Of a stretch of DNA of 64,000 nucleotides, positions 26,274 through 37,468 are shown in pieces (the first letter of the stretch is position 1; each line of letters opens with the position of its first letter). The position numbers and the translations under genes are program-made. The notes under the pieces are model-generated. The model was not told where the DNA came from. It saw nothing but the letters and a program-made list of their open reading frames with translations, and ran no database searches. Origin of the DNA: Legionella nautarum (lineage in GTDB: Bacteria; Pseudomonadota; Gammaproteobacteria; Legionellales; Legionellaceae); the NCBI RefSeq assembly GCF_001467895.1, contig NZ_LNYO01000013.1:538686-602685 (forward strand), given 5' to 3'.

Positions 26274-27740
26274 ATGACATATCTTCTTGCTATCGATCAA
26301 GGAACAAGCAGTACTCGTGCAATGTTATATACGCAGACGGGCAGATTAATTTTAGCAAGTCAGTATCCATTGACCCAATACTACCCAAAGCCTGGATGGG
26401 TTGAGCATGATCCAGAAGAGATTTGGCAAAAAACGCTAAAAGCAATGCAAGATCTTATGTCGCAGGTGGATGGCAAAAAAGTTCAAGCTTGCGGTATCAC
26501 CAACCAGCGAGAAACAACTTTAATTTGGGATAAGCAATCCGGTAAATGCTTGGCTCCAGCGATTGTATGGCAGGATAGGCGCACACAAGCTTTTTGCGAA
26601 TCTTTATCCGATCAAGCTCCCTTGATACAACAGAAAACAGGCTTATTGCCAGATCCTTATTTTTCAGCCAGTAAATTACATTGGTTATTGAAGCAGATTC
26701 CAGAAGCGGCTGAGCTTGAAAAAAAAGGGCAACTCGCATTTGGTACCATTGATTCCTTTTTAATTTGGCGACTGACCGAAAACAAGGTTCATGCAACAGA
26801 CCCTAGCAATGCCTCCCGAACTCTATTATTCAATATTTTTAAGCAATGCTGGGATCCTGATTTATTACAGCTCTTCTCAGTTCCCGATGCAATTTTACCG
26901 AAAATTTGTGCTAGCGACGCTAATTTTGGAGTAATTGATAAAAAGCATTTGGGAGTTAGCATTCCTATAACCGGCGTGGTCGGTGATCAGCAGGCTGCTC
27001 TCATTGGTCAGCGCTGTTTGAAAGATGGCATGGTTAAAGCGACTTTTGGTACGGGTGGTTTTTTATTGATGAACACCGGTAATAAGCCTGTGATATCAGA
27101 TCATAAACTTCTAACAACTGTTGCTTATCAAATTAAAGGAGAGACTCATTACGGATTGGAAGGAAGCTTATATCAAGCTGGCACCACTGTAAAATGGCTA
27201 AGAGATGAATTAAAACTCATAGAAACGGCGGCAGATACTGAGATGCTAGCAGAAAATCTTCCTGGGAATGAAGGAGTTTATTTAGTACCCTCTTTTACTG
27301 GTTTAGGCGCTCCTCATTGGATTACCACTCCTGGTGCTGCAATTGTTGGGCTTACTCGCACAAGCAATCGCGCTCATTTTGCACGAGCCGCATTAGAGTC
27401 TGTTTGCTATCAAACAAGGGAAATAATGGCCTGTATGCGAGAAAATAGTTCTATGGATTTAATGCTCTTGCGTGTTGATGGTGGTATGGCAGTAAATAAC
27501 TGGTTTTTACAATTTCTATCTTCGCAATGCAAATTAACCGTACAGCGACCTCAGGATATCGAAACCACAGCTCAAGGCGTGGCGTTGCTGGCAGCCTTAG
27601 GTTGTGGGCTTGTTGATTCTTTAGATTCAATACAAGAATCCTGGTCCTGTGAAAGAGAGTTTTTTCCAGAGGTGAATGAGCGTATTGAAGAAGATTTTTG
27701 GGGTTGGCAGAGAGCTTTACTGATGGTTAAAGCCGGTTGA
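26274..27740 (+). CDS. glpK: glycerol kinase
   Basis: 488 residues of the FGGY family. Phosphorylates glycerol to glycerol-3-phosphate, the substrate of GlpD. The start YLLAIDQGTSSTRAMLY and the ITNQRETTLIWDK segment hold the substrate-binding residues; GVVGDQQAALIGQ, the ATP-binding TFGTGGFLLMNTG and VPSFTGLGAPHW, and VDGGMAVNNWF are all present. No glycerol facilitator gene is visible nearby. A clear ribosome binding site is not seen immediately before the ATG. Confidence 0.96.
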   Translation: MTYLLAIDQGTSSTRAMLYTQTGRLILASQYPLTQYYPKPGWVEHDPEEIWQKTLKAMQDLMSQVDGKKVQACGITNQRETTLIWDKQSGKCLAPAIVWQDRRTQAFCESLSDQAPLIQQKTGLLPDPYFSASKLHWLLKQIPEAAELEKKGQLAFGTIDSFLIWRLTENKVHATDPSNASRTLLFNIFKQCWDPDLLQLFSVPDAILPKICASDANFGVIDKKHLGVSIPITGVVGDQQAALIGQRCLKDGMVKATFGTGGFLLMNTGNKPVISDHKLLTTVAYQIKGETHYGLEGSLYQAGTTVKWLRDELKLIETAADTEMLAENLPGNEGVYLVPSFTGLGAPHWITTPGAAIVGLTRTSNRAHFARAALESVCYQTREIMACMRENSSMDLMLLRVDGGMAVNNWFLQFLSSQCKLTVQRPQDIETTAQGVALLAALGCGLVDSLDSIQESWSCEREFFPEVNERIEEDFWGWQRALLMVKAG

Positions 27741-27774
27741 TAGCAGCAACTGTTTCAAGACCGTTGCTGCTATC
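27739..27774. terminator. convergent hairpin between glpK and gltA
   Basis: A perfect 12-base stem (GATAGCAGCAAC, 27739-27750, with its complement 27763-27774) has a 12-base loop and begins inside the glpK stop codon. Both flanking genes end here from opposite sides. T runs are lacking on both strands, so it may be a bidirectional but weak terminator. Confidence 0.6.
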
Positions 27775-27784
27775 TCAATTAAGC

Positions 27785-29056
27785 CTAGCGAACATCTCGT
27801 TGTTTTTCACCGGTATATAATTGACGGGGTCTGCCGATTTTAGACTTATTAGCAACCATTTCCATCCAGTGTGACATCCATCCTACGGTACGAGCTAAAG
27901 CAAAAATAACAGTATACATGTTGGTAGGAATTCCGATTGCGCTCAACGTGATGCCTGAATAAAAGTCGACATTGGGATAAAGTTTTTTCTCGACAAAATA
28001 GTCGTCTTCAAGAGCAATGCGCTCAAGTTCCATGGCTAATTTAAATAAAGGCGCGTCATGGGCTCCAACTGCGTCCAATACTTCATGGCAAGTTTTGCGC
28101 ATCACTTTTGCACGGGGATCATAGCTCTTATATACACGATGGCCAAAGCCCATTAAACGAAAGGGATCATCTTTGTCTTTAGCCCGTTTAATATAATGAT
28201 CAATATGTTTCACATCGCCAATTTCTTTAAGCATATTCAAGCAAGCTTCGTTAGCGCCACCATGGGCCGGTCCCCATAAAGCACCAATTCCTGCAGATAT
28301 ACAAGCAAAAGGATTAGCACCGGTAGAGCCAGCTAGTCGCACTGTAGAGGTTGAAGCATTTTGCTCATGATCAGCGTGTAAGGTGAAGATAGTGTCCATT
28401 GCATCGACGATGATTGGATTTGGAATAATTTCTTCAGAAGGTACGCCAAACATCATATGAAGAAAGTTTTCTGCATAGGACATTTTATTTTGCGGATACA
28501 TATAGGGCAGGCCGATTGAGTATTTATAACTCATTGCAGCTAACGTTGGCATCTTGGCAATAAGTCGAATGGCTGAAATATAGCGATCTTCCTGATTATT
28601 TAAGTCCATTGTTTCATGATAGAAAGCCGATAGGGCGCCTACAATACCGACCATAATTGCCATTGGATGAGCATCGCGACGAAAACCGTTTAAAAAGTTG
28701 TACATCTGCTGATGAACCATCGTATGGTTATTAATTAGACTAACAAAATCTTTCTTTTCTTGGGCAGTAGGCAAGTCGCCATTTAGAAGGAGATAACTCA
28801 CATCGAGGAAATCTTTTTTCTCCGCTAATTGCTCAATTGGGTAGCCTCTATAAAGTAATATTCCTTTATCGCCATCAATAAAAGTGATTTTAGATTCGCA
28901 AGACGCAGTTGAGACAAACCCGGGATCAAAGGTGAACATACCATTTGCACCTAATCTATTGATATCCACCACATCGTTACCAAGCGTTGGACTGTATATG
29001 GGTAACTCAATAGGCTCGTGGCCGTCTATACTCAGTCGTGCAATTTTTTTTGTCAT
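27785..29056 (-). CDS. gltA: citrate synthase (type II, hexameric family)
   Basis: 423 residues. Condenses acetyl-CoA and oxaloacetate to start the TCA cycle. The catalytic His residues are in [18 protein letters not shown] and [15 protein letters not shown], with the Asp in VDFYSGI. The N-terminal beta-strand region ([18 protein letters not shown]) is that of the NADH-sensitive gammaproteobacterial type. The ATG at 29056 follows AGGAG at five bases; a GTG one codon upstream would be too close to the ribosome binding site. A near-consensus promoter lies upstream. Confidence 0.96.
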   Translation of the reverse strand: MTKKIARLSIDGHEPIELPIYSPTLGNDVVDINRLGANGMFTFDPGFVSTASCESKITFIDGDKGILLYRGYPIEQLAEKKDFLDVSYLLLNGDLPTAQEKKDFVSLINNHTMVHQQMYNFLNGFRRDAHPMAIMVGIVGALSAFYHETMDLNNQEDRYISAIRLIAKMPTLAAMSYKYSIGLPYMYPQNKMSYAENFLHMMFGVPSEEIIPNPIIVDAMDTIFTLHADHEQNASTSTVRLAGSTGANPFACISAGIGALWGPAHGGANEACLNMLKEIGDVKHIDHYIKRAKDKDDPFRLMGFGHRVYKSYDPRAKVMRKTCHEVLDAVGAHDAPLFKLAMELERIALEDDYFVEKKLYPNVDFYSGITLSAIGIPTNMYTVIFALARTVGWMSHWMEMVANKSKIGRPRQLYTGEKQRDVR

Positions 29057-29107
29057 CACGTCTCCTAATATGCTTGGGCTACATGTTCGCCTGAATGTAA
29101 GGGCTGC

Positions 29108-29136
29108 ACTATATAAAAATGCCCTGTGACAGTCAA
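29108..29136 (-). promoter_or_regulatory. sigma-70 promoter of gltA
   Basis: On the minus strand TTGACT (29136-29131) and TATAGT (29113-29108) are separated by exactly 17 bases. Each hexamer matches the consensus at 5 of 6 positions. A start near 29101 would give a leader of about 45 bases before the gltA ATG. Confidence 0.8.
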
Positions 29137-29258
29137 TTTATCCATGCCTAAGAATTTCGATTTAATCTAAACATAAGTATGATCCAGTTTGGGACTTTTT
29201 AACAGGAATAAAATGAATAAAATTAGTGTTTAATGTTAAGTTGAACGACTCGATGTGA

Positions 29259-29287
29259 TTCAATTAAAGCTGCCGTTATGGTATTAT
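29259..29287 (+). promoter_or_regulatory. candidate extended -10 promoter of gyrA
   Basis: TATTAT (29282-29287) is preceded by TGG, forming an extended -10 element, with a weak TTCAAT (29259-29264) 17 bases upstream. Transcription would start near 29294. The leader then contains AGGATGCGTCCT, whose AGGA/TCCT arms could fold over the ribosome binding site. Confidence 0.45.
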
Positions 29288-29334
29288 TTCAGATTAATTT
29301 TATTGCAAACACTAAATAAGGATGCGTCCTAGCT

Positions 29335-31932
29335 ATGGTTTATTCAGCCAAAGAAGTCATACCCGTTAATATTGAAGACGAATTAAAACAATCTTATTTA
29401 GATTACGCGATGAGCGTTATTGTTGGCCGAGCTTTACCAGATGTGCGTGATGGCTTAAAACCAGTGCATCGTCGTGTTCTTTTTGCGATGAGCGAGCTGG
29501 GTAATGATTGGAATAAGCCATATAAAAAATCTGCGCGGGTAGTGGGTGATGTAATCGGTAAATACCATCCGCATGGCGATACCGCCGTTTACGATACGAT
29601 CGTTCGTATGGCCCAGCCTTTTTCAATGCGTTATTTGCTTGTTGATGGCCAGGGTAACTTTGGTTCTGTTGACGGTGACCATGCAGCAGCAATGCGATAT
29701 ACCGAAATTAGAATGTCAAAAGTGGCTCATGCTTTACTGGCTGATCTTGAAAAAGAAACGGTAGACTTCAGCCCCAACTATGACGAAACTGAATTTGCTC
29801 CAGTGGTTTTACCCTCACGTGTTCCTAATCTTCTAGTGAATGGTTCCTCGGGTATCGCTGTAGGGATGGCTACTAATATCCCGCCACATAATCTTACTGA
29901 GGTGATTAATGCCTGTATCGCTTTAGTTGATAGTCCTGACTTATCAATTGATGAGTTAATGACTTATGTTCCAGGACCTGATTTCCCAACAGCGGCCTTC
30001 ATTAATGGAAGAGCAGGAATCATTCAGGCTTACCGTACTGGCCGCGGTCGCATTATTATTCGAGCGCGAACAGAAATTGAAACCGATAGTCAATCAAATC
30101 GTCAAGCTATCATTATTACTGAGCTTCCCTATCAAGTGAACAAAGCCCGGCTTGTCGAAAAAATAGCTGAGCTTGTGCGCGAAAAGCGTATCGAGGGTAT
30201 TTCTGGCCTCCGTGATGAATCTGATAAACAAGGTATGCGGGTTGTTATTGAGCTTAAACGTGGGGAAGTGGCCGAAGTTATTTTGAATAATTTATATGCC
30301 CACACACAGATGCAGAATGTATTTGGCATCAATATGGTCGCATTAGTTGATGGGCAGCCTCGCACCTTGAATTTAAAAGAAATTCTTGACTATTTCATCA
30401 AGCATCGACGTGAAGTTGTTACACGACGTACTATTTTTGAATTGAAAAAGGCACGTAATCGCGCTCATTTATTAGAAGGTTTAGGGGTCGCTCTGGCCAA
30501 CATTGATGAGATGATTGAGCTCATTAAACAGTCCCCCACACCTCAAGATGCAAAAGAAGCTCTTTTGGCTCGCTTATGGCAGCCTGGTTTAGTGAAGGCG
30601 ATGCTGAAAAATGCTGGTAGCGATGCTTGTCGACCTGATGATTTATCCAGTGAATTTGGTTTAACAGAAGATGGATATCGCTTATCCGCCAATCAAGCTC
30701 AGGCTATTCTCGAATTAAGGCTCCACCGATTAACAGCGCTTGAGCAAGATAAGATTATTTCTGAATATGAAGAGTTATTGGGGGTTATTAAAGACTTACT
30801 TGATATTCTTGCGTCTCCAGAGCGATTGATGCAAGTCATTAAAGATGAGATGCTCGAGGTTAAAACTCAATTTGGCGATGCCCGTCGTACAGAAATCATT
30901 GCTTCTCAAGAAGATTTAACCATCGAAGATTTAATTACCGAAGAGGATGTTGTGGTCACCTTGTCTCATCAGGGTTATGTAAAATATCAACCAATTACAG
31001 CTTATCAAGCACAACGTCGCGGCGGTAAGGGTAAATCTGCAACCAATGTGAAAGATGAGGATTTTATTGAGCGCTTAATTATCGCGAATACTCATGACAC
31101 TCTGCTTTGTTTCTCTAATCATGGTAAGTTGTATTGGCTGAAAGCTTATCAACTGCCTTTAGCAAGCCGAATTTCACGTGGTAAGCCGATCATTAATATA
31201 CTCCCGCTTGCAGAAACTGAAGCAATCAATGCGATGGTGCCGGTAAGGGAATACCAGGAAGGGTATTTTGTCTTTATGGCGACAAAACACGGTACCGTGA
31301 AAAAAGTGCCACTCGAAGCCTTTAGTCGTCCACGTTCAAACGGCATCATTGCTGTAGATTTGGATGAAGATGATCGTTTAGTTGGTGTTGATATCACTGA
31401 CGGTACAAAAGATATCATGCTATTCACTGATGCTGGTAAAGTAATTCGTTTTGATGAGAACCTAGTTCGTCCAATGGGTAGAACTGCACGAGGGGTCCGA
31501 GGTATCCGTCTAGCTGCTGATCAATCTGTCATTTCTTTAGTGGTTGCTAAACCTGAAGGAACTATTTTAACCGCCACTGAAAATGGTTATGGAAAGCGTA
31601 CCAATGTTGAGGAGTACCGAGTTTCAGGCCGCGGAGGACAGGGGGTAATCTCGATACAAGTGAATGAGCGTAACGGAAAAGTGGTTCGCGCTCTACAAGT
31701 TGATGACAGTGATGAAGCAATGCTTATCACCGACAAAGGTACCCTGGTGCGTTTCAAAGTCGATGAATTGTCAATTATTGGACGTAATACTCAAGGGGTA
31801 CGTCTCATTAATGTTAGTTCAGGTGAGCATGTGGTGGGGATGCAGCGTATCGAAGAAATTGCTGATTCTGACTTAAATCATGATGAAAATCATAATGATG
31901 AAGAAGAAGTAGAAGAAGATAATAATGAGTAG
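29335..31932 (+). CDS. gyrA: DNA gyrase subunit A
   Basis: 865 residues. Catalytic, DNA-breaking subunit of gyrase. The winged-helix and tower domain carries the active-site Tyr122 in [11 protein letters not shown], and the quinolone-resistance region reads [17 protein letters not shown], with Thr at 83 and Asp at 87. The C-terminal beta-pinwheel contains the GyrA box QRRGGKG and repeated blades (for example [22 protein letters not shown]), ending in an acidic tail rich in Asp, Glu and His. It heads an operon and overlaps serC by eight bases. Confidence 0.98.
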   Translation: MVYSAKEVIPVNIEDELKQSYLDYAMSVIVGRALPDVRDGLKPVHRRVLFAMSELGNDWNKPYKKSARVVGDVIGKYHPHGDTAVYDTIVRMAQPFSMRYLLVDGQGNFGSVDGDHAAAMRYTEIRMSKVAHALLADLEKETVDFSPNYDETEFAPVVLPSRVPNLLVNGSSGIAVGMATNIPPHNLTEVINACIALVDSPDLSIDELMTYVPGPDFPTAAFINGRAGIIQAYRTGRGRIIIRARTEIETDSQSNRQAIIITELPYQVNKARLVEKIAELVREKRIEGISGLRDESDKQGMRVVIELKRGEVAEVILNNLYAHTQMQNVFGINMVALVDGQPRTLNLKEILDYFIKHRREVVTRRTIFELKKARNRAHLLEGLGVALANIDEMIELIKQSPTPQDAKEALLARLWQPGLVKAMLKNAGSDACRPDDLSSEFGLTEDGYRLSANQAQAILELRLHRLTALEQDKIISEYEELLGVIKDLLDILASPERLMQVIKDEMLEVKTQFGDARRTEIIASQEDLTIEDLITEEDVVVTLSHQGYVKYQPITAYQAQRRGGKGKSATNVKDEDFIERLIIANTHDTLLCFSNHGKLYWLKAYQLPLASRISRGKPIINILPLAETEAINAMVPVREYQEGYFVFMATKHGTVKKVPLEAFSRPRSNGIIAVDLDEDDRLVGVDITDGTKDIMLFTDAGKVIRFDENLVRPMGRTARGVRGIRLAADQSVISLVVAKPEGTILTATENGYGKRTNVEEYRVSGRGGQGVISIQVNERNGKVVRALQVDDSDEAMLITDKGTLVRFKVDELSIIGRNTQGVRLINVSSGEHVVGMQRIEEIADSDLNHDENHNDEEEVEEDNNE

Positions 31933-33013
31933 AGGTTATAATTTTGGCGCCGGCCCTGCAATGTTGCCTGAGTCAATTTTACGAGAAGTACAAGAGGAAC
32001 TATTAGATTGGCATGATCTCGGTATGTCGGTGATGGAAATAGGGCACCGTACTCTAGCATTCATTGAGCTCATGGAGCAAACAGAAAATGAATTGAGAAC
32101 CCTTTTAAAGATACCCGAAAGTTACCATGTCCTTTTTTTAAGTGGAGCAGCTCGGCTCCAGTTTGGGATGATTCCATTAAATTTTCTTGCTCAAAATGAA
32201 CAAGCGGGTTATTTGGTAACAGGAATTTGGTCGTATTTGGCCTATCAAGAAGCTTTCAGATTAAAACTAGCTTATTGTGTTGCCAATGGGGAGGCTAATG
32301 GTTTTACCAGCATTCCTGCAGTGGATGGATGGCAATTTAAAGAAGATACAAAATATTTATATTTCACTCCAAATGAGACGATTAATGGTGTGCGGTTCGC
32401 CAAAACACCAAAGATAGCAGACGTTCCCCTTATTGCTGATATGACATCTTGTCTCTTGAGTGAACCCATTAATGTTGAAGACTATGGTTTAATTTTTGCC
32501 GGCGCTCAAAAAAACATTGCTAATGCAGGGTTGACTATCGTTATTGTTAGCGACGAATTACTTGGTACTATCAAAAATGATTTGATTCCTACTATGTTAG
32601 ATTATCGAACCTTCAGTTCTACAAAATCCGCTTATGCCACACCGTCAACTTTTAATTGTTATTTGGCAGGCAAGATGTTTCGATGGATTAAAGAGCAAGG
32701 TGGGGTTGAGGCTCTGTATAAAGTAAATTGTCAAAAAGCAGTAAAACTTTATGAGTGTATTGATACATCACAATTTTATCACTGCAGAATAGCTAAAGAA
32801 GCACGATCATTAGTCAATGTCTGTTTTACACTTGAGGATCCGATGCTTGAAGAAGCGTTTCTAGATGGGGCTAAAGCGCGTGGGTTATTGGCTTTAAAGG
32901 GGCATCGAACAGTAGGCGGATTGCGAGCTAGCATGTATAACGCAATGCCCATCGAAGGCGTAGAACGTCTTATTGAATTCATGAATGATTTTGCAAAGGA
33001 ACATAAAAAATGA
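31925..33013 (+). CDS. serC: phosphoserine aminotransferase
   Basis: 362 residues. Pyridoxal-phosphate enzyme for serine synthesis and also used in the pyridoxine pathway. The N-terminus [48 protein letters not shown] and the PLP-lysine motif [16 protein letters not shown] are typical. The cofactor phosphate region reads LSGAARLQF, where many homologues have GGGA-like residues, a mild deviation. The ATG lies inside the gyrA end, and the stop overlaps the aroA start by four bases (ATGA), so translation is coupled. Confidence 0.95.
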   Translation: MSRGYNFGAGPAMLPESILREVQEELLDWHDLGMSVMEIGHRTLAFIELMEQTENELRTLLKIPESYHVLFLSGAARLQFGMIPLNFLAQNEQAGYLVTGIWSYLAYQEAFRLKLAYCVANGEANGFTSIPAVDGWQFKEDTKYLYFTPNETINGVRFAKTPKIADVPLIADMTSCLLSEPINVEDYGLIFAGAQKNIANAGLTIVIVSDELLGTIKNDLIPTMLDYRTFSSTKSAYATPSTFNCYLAGKMFRWIKEQGGVEALYKVNCQKAVKLYECIDTSQFYHCRIAKEARSLVNVCFTLEDPMLEEAFLDGAKARGLLALKGHRTVGGLRASMYNAMPIEGVERLIEFMNDFAKEHKK

Positions 33014-34326
33014 AACTGCTCGATTTTGTAAGCAGCCCAGTCAAAGCCATTCGCGGTGAAATCAGCATTCCTGGGGATAAATCCATATCGCATAGAGCGA
33101 TTATTTTAGGGGCTATTGCTAAGGGTACTACGACTATCAATGGTTTTTTAGAAGGTGAAGATTGCCTAGCGACCCTGAAAGCTTTTAAATCAATGGGCGT
33201 TGCCATTGAAGGACCTGTAGATCAGCGCGTTGTTATTCATGGAGTTGGTAAACATGGTTTACAAAAACCAAAAAGCGTTCTTGATTGTGGCAATTCAGGA
33301 ACTAGCATGCGTTTATTGGCAGGCTTACTTGCCGCTCAATCATTTGATAGTGAGTTAACGGGTGATACAAGCTTACAAAAACGGCCTATGGAGCGAGTCA
33401 GTCGACCCCTGATGCAAATGGGTGCTGAAATTACTACAACCGAAGGTCGTCCTCCCTTACATATTCGCGGCGGGCATACCTTGCATGGTATTAGCTATGA
33501 AATGCCTGAGGCAAGCGCACAAGTGAAATCCTGCTTATTACTGGCAGGAATGTATGCTCAGGGAGAAACCTGTGTTATAGAGCCTGGTTTTACTCGTGAT
33601 CATACAGAACGAATGCTCACTACTTTTTCTTATCCGATTCATAAGTCAGAAAATACAATAATAATTAATTCTGAAAGCGAGTGTTTAGGTACAGATATTG
33701 TGGTACCTGGTGACATTTCTTCCGCTGCTTTTTTTATTGTTGCAGCAACACTTATTCCTGGCTCTGAACTAGTGATTAAGAATGTGGGTATTAATCCTAC
33801 ACGAACAGGTATTGTACAAATTCTGACGCGAATGGGTGCTAATATTAGCCTTAAGAATAAACGTCTTAGCGGCGAAGAGCTGGTTGCTGATCTGGTGGTT
33901 AAGCATGCCCAGCTTGAGGGTATTGATATCCCAACCTCACTTGTTCCTTTAGCAATCGATGAGTTTCCTGTTATTTTTATCGCAGCTGCTTGTGCAAAAG
34001 GGCAAACCCTTTTACATGGTGCTAGAGAATTGCGTTGTAAGGAAAGTGATCGCATTGGAGCTATGGTTGAAGGATTACAGCAACTAGGCATTGAAGCTCA
34101 AGCATTTGAAGATGGTCTATATATAAATGGTGGGATCCTGCAAGCTGGTGAAGTAAATAGCTATCACGATCATCGTATTGCAATGGCCTTTGCTATTGCC
34201 GGTGCAGTCGCTAAAGGTCCTGTTACTATAAAAGACTGCATCAATGTTGCAACCTCATTTCCAACATTTGTAGAGACAGCCAATACAATTAAATTGGCGA
34301 TAAAGGAAGTAAAGAATGAAGCCTGA
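33010..34326 (+). CDS. aroA: 5-enolpyruvylshikimate-3-phosphate synthase
   Basis: 438 residues. Sixth step of the shikimate pathway. The substrate-binding N-terminus is IPGDKSISHRAIILGAIAKG; the GNSGTSMRLLAGLL loop has Gly at the glyphosate-contact position, and the later DEFPVIFIAAACAKG and ELRCKESDRIGAMVEGL motifs hold catalytic acids and Lys. The GDKSISHR form is like the class II and Gram-positive enzymes rather than the GSKSVSNR of E. coli. It overlaps serC by four bases and cmk by eleven. The usual pheA and hisC genes between serC and aroA are not here. Confidence 0.95.
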   Translation: MKLLDFVSSPVKAIRGEISIPGDKSISHRAIILGAIAKGTTTINGFLEGEDCLATLKAFKSMGVAIEGPVDQRVVIHGVGKHGLQKPKSVLDCGNSGTSMRLLAGLLAAQSFDSELTGDTSLQKRPMERVSRPLMQMGAEITTTEGRPPLHIRGGHTLHGISYEMPEASAQVKSCLLLAGMYAQGETCVIEPGFTRDHTERMLTTFSYPIHKSENTIIINSESECLGTDIVVPGDISSAAFFIVAATLIPGSELVIKNVGINPTRTGIVQILTRMGANISLKNKRLSGEELVADLVVKHAQLEGIDIPTSLVPLAIDEFPVIFIAAACAKGQTLLHGARELRCKESDRIGAMVEGLQQLGIEAQAFEDGLYINGGILQAGEVNSYHDHRIAMAFAIAGAVAKGPVTIKDCINVATSFPTFVETANTIKLAIKEVKNEA

Positions 34327-35008
34327 TCGAGGTGTACCCGTTATTACGATTGATGGTCCCAGTGGGACTGGCAAGGGAACAATCTGTCATATGCTTGCTA
34401 ATCATTTGAATTGGCATGTACTTGATAGTGGTAGTCTTTACCGAGTTCTTGCTTATGCAGCAAGAACCAAAGCGGTGGATTTTTCTAATATTCATGCTAT
34501 GGTGGAGCTTGCATATAACTTAAACTTGCGTTTTGACACAAATCCTCATCATAAGAGTCAAGTTATATTGGATGAAAAAGATGTTTTTGAGGAGTTAAGG
34601 ACCGAGCAATGTGGTCAGGATGCTTCCAGAATTGCTGTTGTTCCTGAGATAAGAGAAGCATTGCTTGCACGCCAGAGAGCTTTTGCACAAGCACCTGGAT
34701 TGGTAACTGATGGTCGAGATATGGGTACTGTGGTTTTTCCAGATGCAATTCTTAAGGTTTATTTGTATGCGACAGCAGAAGAAAGAGCATCACGCCGATA
34801 TTTTCAGTTGAAAGAAAAGGGAATTGATGTTAGCCTCGCCGAAGTTGTTGCTGAACTGGCTAAACGTGACGCAAGAGACACAGAACGATTGCATGCGCCA
34901 TTAAAACCTGCAGAGGATGCGGTTTTGATTGACACAACTGGTTTAACTGTTGTACAGGTGTTCGATTATGTATTAAAATTAATAGATGAACACTTGTTTC
35001 GCAGTTAA
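34316..35008 (+). CDS. cmk: cytidylate kinase
   Basis: 230 residues. Phosphorylates CMP and dCMP. The P-loop is IDGPSGTGKGTICHML, the CMP-binding helix is HVLDSGSLYRVLAYA, and the LVTDGRDMGTVVFPDA, EERASRRYFQLKEKG and KRDARDTERLHAPLKPA motifs are all characteristic. The start lies inside the end of aroA by eleven bases. The order aroA-cmk-rpsA is conserved across gammaproteobacteria. Confidence 0.96.
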   Translation: MKPDRGVPVITIDGPSGTGKGTICHMLANHLNWHVLDSGSLYRVLAYAARTKAVDFSNIHAMVELAYNLNLRFDTNPHHKSQVILDEKDVFEELRTEQCGQDASRIAVVPEIREALLARQRAFAQAPGLVTDGRDMGTVVFPDAILKVYLYATAEERASRRYFQLKEKGIDVSLAEVVAELAKRDARDTERLHAPLKPAEDAVLIDTTGLTVVQVFDYVLKLIDEHLFRS

Positions 35009-35237
35009 GAAGGAACGGTAATTAATTCGCTGGAACAAGCTTCAAAGCATTAATGAACAATCCTATCTTCTTTTAAAATGGGATGAAAGATACGTTAATG
35101 CTTGAGACTATTCGTTACAGAAATATTGAGAACCGTCTTTCAAAAAGCTCGACTTTAATTATGAGGGCGAGTTTTATATGGGGGGAATAATAAGTTGGAT
35201 CTTATTTTTCCATAATTTTACTAAAGAGTTTATTAAC

Positions 35238-36917
35238 ATGTCTGAAAGTTTCAAAGAATTATTTGAGCAAAGTATCGCTGGCGCACAGTTTTATCCTGGT
35301 GCAATTATCACTGCAAAAGTTATCGGGATAGACGAAGATTACGTCACTCTAAATGCTGGATTAAAATCCGAAGGTATAGTCGCTGTTGAAGAGTTCCAAG
35401 ATAAAAATGGCGAACTAGAAGTGCATTTAGGCGACACAGTAGAAGTTGCTCTCGATTCAGTAGAAGATGGATATGGGGAAACCTTATTATCCAGAGAGAA
35501 AGCTAAGCGTCAAGAAGCATGGCGTAAATTGTCTAAATGCCATGAAAACAACGATACAGTAACAGGTCTAATTTCCGGTAAAGTCAAAGGTGGCTTCACT
35601 GTTGAAATCGGCACTATTCGTGCATTCTTACCTGGTTCTTTAGTAGACGTCAGACCAGTACGCGATCCATCTTACCTAGAAGGTAAAGAACTTGAATTTA
35701 AAGTTATTAAAATGGATCTAAAACGAAATAATATTGTTGTTTCACGTCGTGCAGTAGTTGAAGAAGAAAGCAGCGCGGATCGCCAAGCTTTACTCGAGTC
35801 CCTACATGATGGACAAGTTCTTAATGGTATCGTTAAGAATCTTACTGACTACGGTGCATTCATTGATTTAGGTGGTATTGATGGCTTGCTCCACATTACC
35901 GATATTTCTTGGAAACGTGTTAAACACCCAAGTGAGGTTTTAACCGTTGGTCAAGACGTTAAAGTAAAAGTGTTAAGTTTCGATAGCGAACGCAATCGAG
36001 TTTCATTGGGAATGAAACAATTAGGAAACGATCCTTGGGTTGATTTAGTTGAGCGTTATCCTGTTGGTAAAAAACTTCAAGGTAAAGTAACAAATATTAC
36101 TGATTATGGTTGCTTCGTTGAAATTGAAGAAGGTGTTGAAGGTTTAGTTCATATGTCAGAAATGGATTGGACTAACAAAAACGTACATCCAAGCAAAGTA
36201 GTATCAATGGGTGATGTAGTTGATGTGATGGTTCTTGAAATTGATGAAGAGCGTCGCCGTATCTCACTAGGTATGAAGCAATGTGTTGGTAATCCTTGGC
36301 ATCAATTCTCGCAAAGCCACAGCAAGGGTCAAAAAGTTAATGGGAAAATCCGTTCAATCACTGATTTCGGAATTTTCATTGGCTTAGACGGGGAAATTGA
36401 CGGTTTAGTCCACTTGTCTGATATCTCTTGGAACGTTCCTGGCGAAGAAGCAGTGAAACAATTCAAGAAAGGACAAGAACTGGAAGCTGTCATTCTCGCT
36501 ATCGATCCAGAGCGTGAGCGAATTTCTTTAGGCTTGAAGCAATTAGAAGGTGATACTTTTACTAGCTATGTAGAAGAAAATGCCAAAGGTTCTGTTGTTA
36601 AAGGTAAAGTATCGGCTGTAGATGCCAAGAGCGTTACTGTTGACTTAGCTCCTGATGTCATTGGTATCATTCGTGCTGCTGAACTATCTGAAGATCGAGT
36701 TGACGATGCAACTTCACTCTTCAAAGAAGGGGATGATGTAGAAGCGAAAATTATCAATATTGATAAGAAAAATCGCACAATCGCACTCTCAGTCAAAGCA
36801 AAAGACGCTCAAGATCAAGCAGAAGCAATTAAGAAATACTCTCGCAGTGGTGAAGTTGCTTCCACAACCTTGGGTGATTTGTTGAAAGAAAAAATGGCAA
36901 ATAAAGAGGGTGAATAA
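35238..36917 (+). CDS. rpsA: 30S ribosomal protein S1
   Basis: 559 residues (E. coli 557). mRNA-binding protein of the small subunit. Six S1 repeats are visible, for example the strong ones at [39 protein letters not shown] and [20 protein letters not shown]; the last is weaker. The ATG at 35238 gives [12 protein letters not shown], the family N-terminus; upstream in-frame ATG codons would add an unrelated segment. The 229-base leader after cmk has GAGGGCGAG and GGGGGGAATAA purine blocks and could be the autoregulatory site known for rpsA, but I did not prove a fold. Confidence 0.97.
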   Translation: MSESFKELFEQSIAGAQFYPGAIITAKVIGIDEDYVTLNAGLKSEGIVAVEEFQDKNGELEVHLGDTVEVALDSVEDGYGETLLSREKAKRQEAWRKLSKCHENNDTVTGLISGKVKGGFTVEIGTIRAFLPGSLVDVRPVRDPSYLEGKELEFKVIKMDLKRNNIVVSRRAVVEEESSADRQALLESLHDGQVLNGIVKNLTDYGAFIDLGGIDGLLHITDISWKRVKHPSEVLTVGQDVKVKVLSFDSERNRVSLGMKQLGNDPWVDLVERYPVGKKLQGKVTNITDYGCFVEIEEGVEGLVHMSEMDWTNKNVHPSKVVSMGDVVDVMVLEIDEERRRISLGMKQCVGNPWHQFSQSHSKGQKVNGKIRSITDFGIFIGLDGEIDGLVHLSDISWNVPGEEAVKQFKKGQELEAVILAIDPERERISLGLKQLEGDTFTSYVEENAKGSVVKGKVSAVDAKSVTVDLAPDVIGIIRAAELSEDRVDDATSLFKEGDDVEAKIINIDKKNRTIALSVKAKDAQDQAEAIKKYSRSGEVASTTLGDLLKEKMANKEGE

Positions 36918-36931
36918 TCCTCTTTAGCTAG

Positions 36932-36963
36932 AAAAAAGCGTAGGAAACTACGCTTTTTTTTTT
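36932..36963 (+). terminator. rho-independent terminator of rpsA
   Basis: AAGCGTAG (36936-36943) pairs with CTACGCTT (36948-36955) across a GAAA tetraloop and is followed by ten T (36954-36963). It lies 14 bases after the rpsA stop. This separates rpsA from the lapAB genes. Confidence 0.95.
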
Positions 36964-37079
36964 GCTTTATAGAAGGTTCGATTTGGTTAATTTGCTTGAT
37001 TATGTTTAAATAAAAAAGCCAAAATCGACATTAAGGAACATACTCAAATATTTTGAGTACATTATCAGAGGTGAAAAGA

Positions 37080-37370
37080 ATGCGCCTATTTATGATGTTA
37101 ATTTATTTAATACTAATCGTACTGGGTGTAAGTTTTGCTGCCTTAAATGCGTCTTCTGTGCATGTTAACTTCTATTTTAAGACAGTCTCTATGCCTATCT
37201 CCGTGTTGATGACCATTATGCTCGGCGTTGGTCTTCTTCTGGGTTTTTTATTTTTCGTATATCGCTATTGGCGACTCAAGATGGATTATTTAAAAATTAG
37301 AAATCAGTTAAGGATGACTGAAAAGGAAATAAAAAATTTGCGATCTATCCCATTAAAAGATCAACATTAA
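37080..37370 (+). CDS. lapA: lipopolysaccharide assembly protein A (LapA/YciS)
   Basis: 96 residues. Two membrane helices (about 5-25 and 38-60) are followed by a cytoplasmic basic coiled segment ending in KEIKNLR. Length, topology and the position before lapB match LapA of the FtsH-LpxC regulatory system. The start at 37080 has AGAGG at eight bases; an in-frame TTG at 37053 is less likely. In E. coli ihfB lies between rpsA and lapA; it is not present here. Confidence 0.85.
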   Translation: MRLFMMLIYLILIVLGVSFAALNASSVHVNFYFKTVSMPISVLMTIMLGVGLLLGFLFFVYRYWRLKMDYLKIRNQLRMTEKEIKNLRSIPLKDQH

Positions 37371-37468
37371 GTGGGGTTAATGATCTTTAGCTTGACGGCT
37401 ATCGATTATTAACCATAATAGGGAGGTTCACAACGGCGGTGAACTCCTTTAAAGATTGGAGCGCTTTA

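Noticed and set aside
37439-37468. GTG start for lapB ten codons upstream
   Set aside because: The later ATG has better ribosome binding spacing and gives exactly the family length and N-terminal helix.
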